Below are positions 59,846 to 64,000 of a DNA stretch of 64,000 nt, piece after piece. The translations under genes and the position numbers were made by a program. Source of the DNA: Portulaca oleracea (lineage: Eukaryota > Streptophyta > Magnoliopsida > Caryophyllales > Portulacaceae). Positions within the stretch are counted from its first letter, which is position 1; each line of letters begins with the position of its first letter. The notes under the pieces are model-generated. The model did not search any database and was not told the DNA's origin. It saw only the letters and a program-made list of their open reading frames with translations. Location of the stretch: contig CM055868.1 in NCBI GenBank assembly GCA_029582165.1, positions 8,011,501-8,075,500 of the forward strand. The letters are read 5' to 3'.

Positions 59846-61248
59846 TGGTATAATTTGTGGTGGACTTAGGTAGGCCTCGATGAACCATGGCGTATGGTAT
59901 AATTTGTGCACAAAGATAATGTGATGGAGATCTAGCCACCCTCCATCATTTTGCACTCCTAATGATGGAAACCAAGATACATTGGTGCAATCATGTTACT
60001 TGGTAGTCCAAGAAGTAAGCAAATTACAAACAATTTGGAGTACTATTCATCCAGTTGGTACCTAATTTGTTTACGTGTATATCTCTTAATTGAGAGATCT
60101 CTTCAAGTATAGCCTTATGGGACTTTGAAGGGTATGTATAAGCTTTTCAAAAAGCTATCACACGTCCAATTTGGAGTTTGTTTGGTATGACATTTAGATC
60201 AAATAGTTGGAGTGTACCCGTTAGAAGCCAAACATGCCCAGTTTGAAATTTTGACTTTGTTAAGGGGTATTTTGGTCTTTTCACTTGGGTTTTAGAAACT
60301 ACCTCATCATATATGATACTAAGGATGTCCACGCCGCTAAGGAAAGTACAAGGAAGCAAGCAAGGAGAAGGTGGCGCCATGAGTATTGGTTAAGTAATTT
60401 TCTGGTCTAATAGGACCATGTACAAGCCTTGATGTGGTGGCTGTTTTCTACTCCCTTTGGTGTGAATCAGCTCAAGAAGTAACTTAAGCAGCCCATTTTG
60501 CTTTGTATTAGCTTAATTAAGCTTGTATTAAGATTACTTCAAGAAACCTCAAGTGCTTAGTTGAGGTGGTTGCTAGCTTGCTTGCTAGCTTTGTTGTATA
60601 AATACTTTTATCTCGTATCATTTTCATCAGCATGTGAGTTTATGAATAGAAGGAGAGAGTTTTCATCTCCCTTGTGTTTATGAGTGTTCCAATAACTCTC
60701 AAATATCTACTTCTATATCTTGATTTGGCTAATCAAGTGGTGATAATTAAGTAGAGCTTGTTAATGATCAAGTGGTGATGTTTGTATGTTGATCTTGCTC
60801 TTTTTGTGGTGTTTCTGTATCCAACGGAGATTAGCAAGTCTAGCCCTTGAGGTTTGTGATTGTGGTGTCTCTTTATCGATCATAAATCTCTTTTTTATCC
60901 CACCTTTCATTTGTTTTTCTTTGTTTGAATATGAATTTCTACTTGGTTTCAGATTGAAGAATATCTATCTGTTCGAGTTCTTACTATTGGTGTGTGTCTA
61001 TCTTGATGCACTCTGACCTCCTTGAACTACACATACATCATAATGAGACAAAAATAAGTGACAATTATGATTTTTAATTCTAAGAAATAAATAATTGATT
61101 ACATCATTGTAGTATACAAATATTTTCAGTCATATACTTGTATTGGAAATGATAAAAGTAAAAGGTAAATTTCCATTTTAGTTATATATTTGTATTGGTA
61201 ATGATAAAAATAAGAGATAAATTTAGAAGAAGGATTATTAATCTTTTA
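59846..61248. other. Intergenic stretch without recognised gene
   Basis: Open frames at 60147-60380 (minus) and 60786-61016 (plus) show no domain or codon pattern that supports them. Confidence 0.5.
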
Positions 61249-61936
61249 GGGCCTGTTTGGAGAGGAAAAAAAGAATGGGAAAAGAAACATAAGGTATCTA
61301 ATTCCTTTTTTCTTGTTTGGTGACTAATTTTAGGAATGGAATTAGCAACCCTATGGTTTCCAATCCCCCCCCCCCCAAACTAGAGGAATTAGAACCCTCC
61401 CAATTTTGGGGGCGGGGGGGGGGGGGGGGTTCATTTTTATCCCGAAGGGATTGACACCATTAATTGAGAAAGAAAAAGGAAAAACACAATTTCAATTCCC
61501 AGAACCCTCCGCCACCGGCAGATGTGTTGAATAAGATCTGAACTATTTACACATCTGTCGGATTCAACACATCGTCGACATCATCACCACCACCACCAGC
61601 TGAACGTTTTGTTTCCGCCACCGGCGATGGTCCTTGATAGGGCGGTTGTTGTTGCCAATGATATTGCTTGATACTGTTGGTCATTTTCTTTCTTGATTTT
61701 ATATAAATTTCATCTGAACTAGAAAAGCTAGATGTAAAAGGGAGGTAGTTGAACAAAATTGTGAAACAAACAATTGAAAATGGTGGTTAATAGCTATGAG
61801 CTTATGAATGATGGATTGGGTTGAGCACTAGGCTCTCTGGGCCGGGAGAGAAGACGAAGAGAGAGAGAAAGAGAAAGAGAAAGTGAAAGTGAAAGGAAAA
61901 GCAAAAATTTTTTTCTAAAAAGTACAGAAGTGTTCA

Positions 61937-61971
<35 letters not shown>

Positions 61972-62322
61972 TATTATTATTATTATTATTATTGTTAATA
62001 ATAATAATAAATATTTGTTTTGAAGTTGCTGAAATTTTTTAAAGATTAATTTTTGTAATTAAAATTTATATCAAAAGTGATAAAATAATGACTCAAGAAA
62101 TTATGAAAATGTAATTTACTATGAAATCAATTTTTTTGACATAGATTAAATCAAATTCCATTCCATATTTGTTAGCCAAACAAATTTATTTGAAGACTGT
62201 GATTTTGATTCCATTTCGAATTCTTACCAAACAACTTGAGTTTTGGGTTCTAATTCCATACCCAACCCCCTAGATTTCTAATTCCATACCCATTCCATTC
62301 CTAAATTCTCACCAAACAGGCC
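61249..62322. mobile_element. PIF/Harbinger-like non-autonomous element (1074 bp), copy 2
   Basis: TTA flanks both ends (61246-61248 and 62323-62325), with termini GGGCCTGTTTGG and CCAAACAGGCC. Subterminal regions match copy 1 at 38283-39435 (TTTCTAATTCCATACCCATT, TCTAATTCC). The interior differs and has a G run at 61413-61430 and an (ATT)n microsatellite at 61937-61993. A minus-strand open stretch near 61547-61756 has a GGGGDDVDD segment but no known domain. Confidence 0.85.
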
Positions 62323-62544
62323 TTATTGGAATTGAAAAGTGGCAAATATTATGGAAAATAAAAAATTTGTTAAAGTGACAAATATTAAAGAATGGGGGAG
62401 TATTTTGATTAAATCAACTTTTACTAAGATCCTATTATACTCTACTCTATCGTACATGCATGATCTTCCAATCTTGCTTATCCCTCAATTATGCATTTAA
62501 TCAGTTTCTAATTTTTACACACAAATTATATATGACATCCCATA

Positions 62545-64000
62545 ATGTACGTTAGTGTACCAGAAGGAGATGCTATCTATCATTATCAAGGTGAGTTTGA
62601 GTTTCTATGTTTGGCCACTCATTGGAACAGTGCAAGAGGAAAGGGAAACAGAAGTGGATTAGGAAGGATCCTATTCAGAACAGCTCTTCAGCAACTCAAT
62701 CTCAAGTGCCTAAAAGAGGGACTAATAGTGACACTAACAAGAAATCCATTATTGTTGGTTCACTGAAATGCTCTGTGCCTTCAATCCCTGAATCAGAGGT
62801 GGTTGATGCAGGGGGTCATGGTCCTTGCACTTCTTTTCGAAAGGATAATGGATAGTTTCTTGGTCTGGAATGTGAGAGGGTTGAATGGCCCTCGCAAACA
62901 AGAAGGGGTTGAACAGTTCCTTCTTGCAAATAAACATTCTCTTGTTGGCTTATTAGAAACTAAAGTTTCCTTACAATCTTGTGAGGAGATTAAAAACAAT
63001 CTTGGAGCTCATTGGGACCTAATCACTAATGCATCTGCTGATATGAGAAGCCGAAATTGGGTCCTTTGGAGAAATACGGAAATCTCAGTTGATTGTCTTA
63101 TTCTTCATCGACAAATTATTCACTGTAAAGTTTCTCAAAAGGGATACTTGTTATCTTGTTTCCTTCATTTATGGTGCTAATGACATATCTGAAAGGAGAC
63201 TTCCATGGAGGATACTAGCTGATATTGCTGAAAACTGCTCTCATCCGTGGATCATTGCAGGTGATTTTAACCATGTGGTGCACCTTGATGATAGAATTGG
63301 TGGTTTGGACATTACTGCTGAGGAGGTTGAGGATTTTCAAAATTTCTTGGCTGAGAATCAAATAATTGAAATGAAGAGACTTGGTTTTCGATTTACTTGG
63401 CACAATAGTAGAATTCTGTCATGTATTGATAGAGTTCTTATCAATGGGGATCGAGTATCTATTTTTGAGGATTGTTATTACAATGTTCTTCCTGCAGGGA
63501 TTTCCGATCACTCACCTCTTGAGATTTTCTTGCAGAAATGTGATCATCCGATTAAAAAGCGATTCAAATTCTGCAATATGTGGACACAGAGTGATGATTT
63601 TTTGCAGATAGTTAAGGAAAATTGGAAGCAAAATGTCTCTGGGACTCCAATGTTCATTCTCTGCTAGAAATTGAAACTTCTGAAAAAGCCTCTCTCTGAC
63701 TTGCATAGGTCCAAATTTGGGAATATTTTTGACAAGTCTCAAGCTGATTACCATATCCTTACTGATATTCAGACTCGTATAGCTCAAGATCCTGTTGATT
63801 GCTCTTTATTTGAGCTTGAAAGTGTGGCTAGGAAGGAATATTTCTCTTCTCTTGGAGCTGCAACTAAACTTCTAAAGCAGAGAACTAAGGTGGAATGGCT
63901 CAAGAAAGGTGATTCTAACTCTGCTATCTTTTATTCTATGCTAAAATCTCATCATTACAAGAATAAAATCTTGAGTATTGTTGATAATGAAGGAAACTCC
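62545..64000 (+). pseudogene. LINE (L1-type): ORF1 end and ORF2 endonuclease, runs off window
   Basis: The end of ORF1 appears as VPEGDAIYHYQGEFEF, then in another frame a zinc-knuckle remnant FGHSLEQCKRK (62610-62640). ORF2 starts with ATG at 62848. It shows the AP-endonuclease order: LVWNVRGLNGPRKQ, LLETKV, WIIAGDFNHVVHLDDRIGG, FTWHNSRILSCIDRVLING and the catalytic ISDHSPL (63490-63520). A frameshift near 63110-63160 splits the domain, a stop is at 63665-63667, and later residues (VEWLKKGDSNSAIFYSML) lead toward the reverse transcriptase outside the window. The copy is inactive. It is not obviously the same family as the LINE at 15080-17095, since the shared domains do not overlap. Confidence 0.9.

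Overview
This window is nuclear DNA of a flowering plant, probably a dicot. The evidence is a P-class pentatricopeptide gene with introns in its 5' UTR, an 18-exon bifunctional aspartokinase/homoserine dehydrogenase gene, an intron-containing elongator tRNA-Met gene, a decayed nuclear copy of plastid rpoC2, and a dense, nested set of plant transposable elements. Base composition outside genes is strongly AT-rich. I could not identify the species.

Layout. 1-456: Ty3/gypsy integrase fragment. 1328-7553: compound microsatellite, MULE-type MITE, TA microsatellite, and a Ty1/copia element (2068-7548) inserted in the TA run with TSD TATAT. 8169-14471: minus-strand LTR element with a long non-coding interior (LARD-like), itself carrying a hAT-type insertion (11044-11673). 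15080-17095: decayed LINE. 17265-17796: second MULE-MITE of the first family. 19158-19392: SINE. 21055-21142: tRNA-Met. 21526-23030: foldback elements. 23090-29678: PPR gene, with part of its 5' UTR duplicated at 30268-30499. 31511-31725: Stowaway MITE. 31939-46435 (minus): AK-HSDH, whose 5.6-kb intron 12 holds a MULE-MITE and a 1.15-kb PIF/Harbinger-type element. 47595-48287: complete TRIM. 50532-51266: hAT-like MITE. 52214-56155: non-autonomous Ty3/gypsy-type element with gag but no pol. 56824-58410: rpoC2 NUPT split by two MITEs. 59470-59845: minisatellite. 61249-62322: second PIF/Harbinger-type element. 62545-64000: LINE running off the right edge.

Only three host genes are well supported: the PPR gene (organelle RNA processing), AK-HSDH (plastid; first and third steps of the aspartate pathway to threonine, isoleucine and methionine) and tRNA-Met(CAU). 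They do not form a pathway. The AK-HSDH exons join in phase to 2781 bp (926 codons plus stop).

The most unusual observation concerns reverse-transcription priming. Four LTR elements have visible ends. The TRIM and the gypsy-type element carry the usual initiator-tRNA-Met primer binding site two bases after the LTR. In the copia element and the LARD-like element the same position, again starting exactly two bases after the LTR, has no TGG and instead holds a perfect 15-nt or 13-nt reverse complement of the element's own LTR. The two sites share the core TTAAGAC. This fits a self-primed or hairpin-structured start of reverse transcription, and needs a family survey to test.
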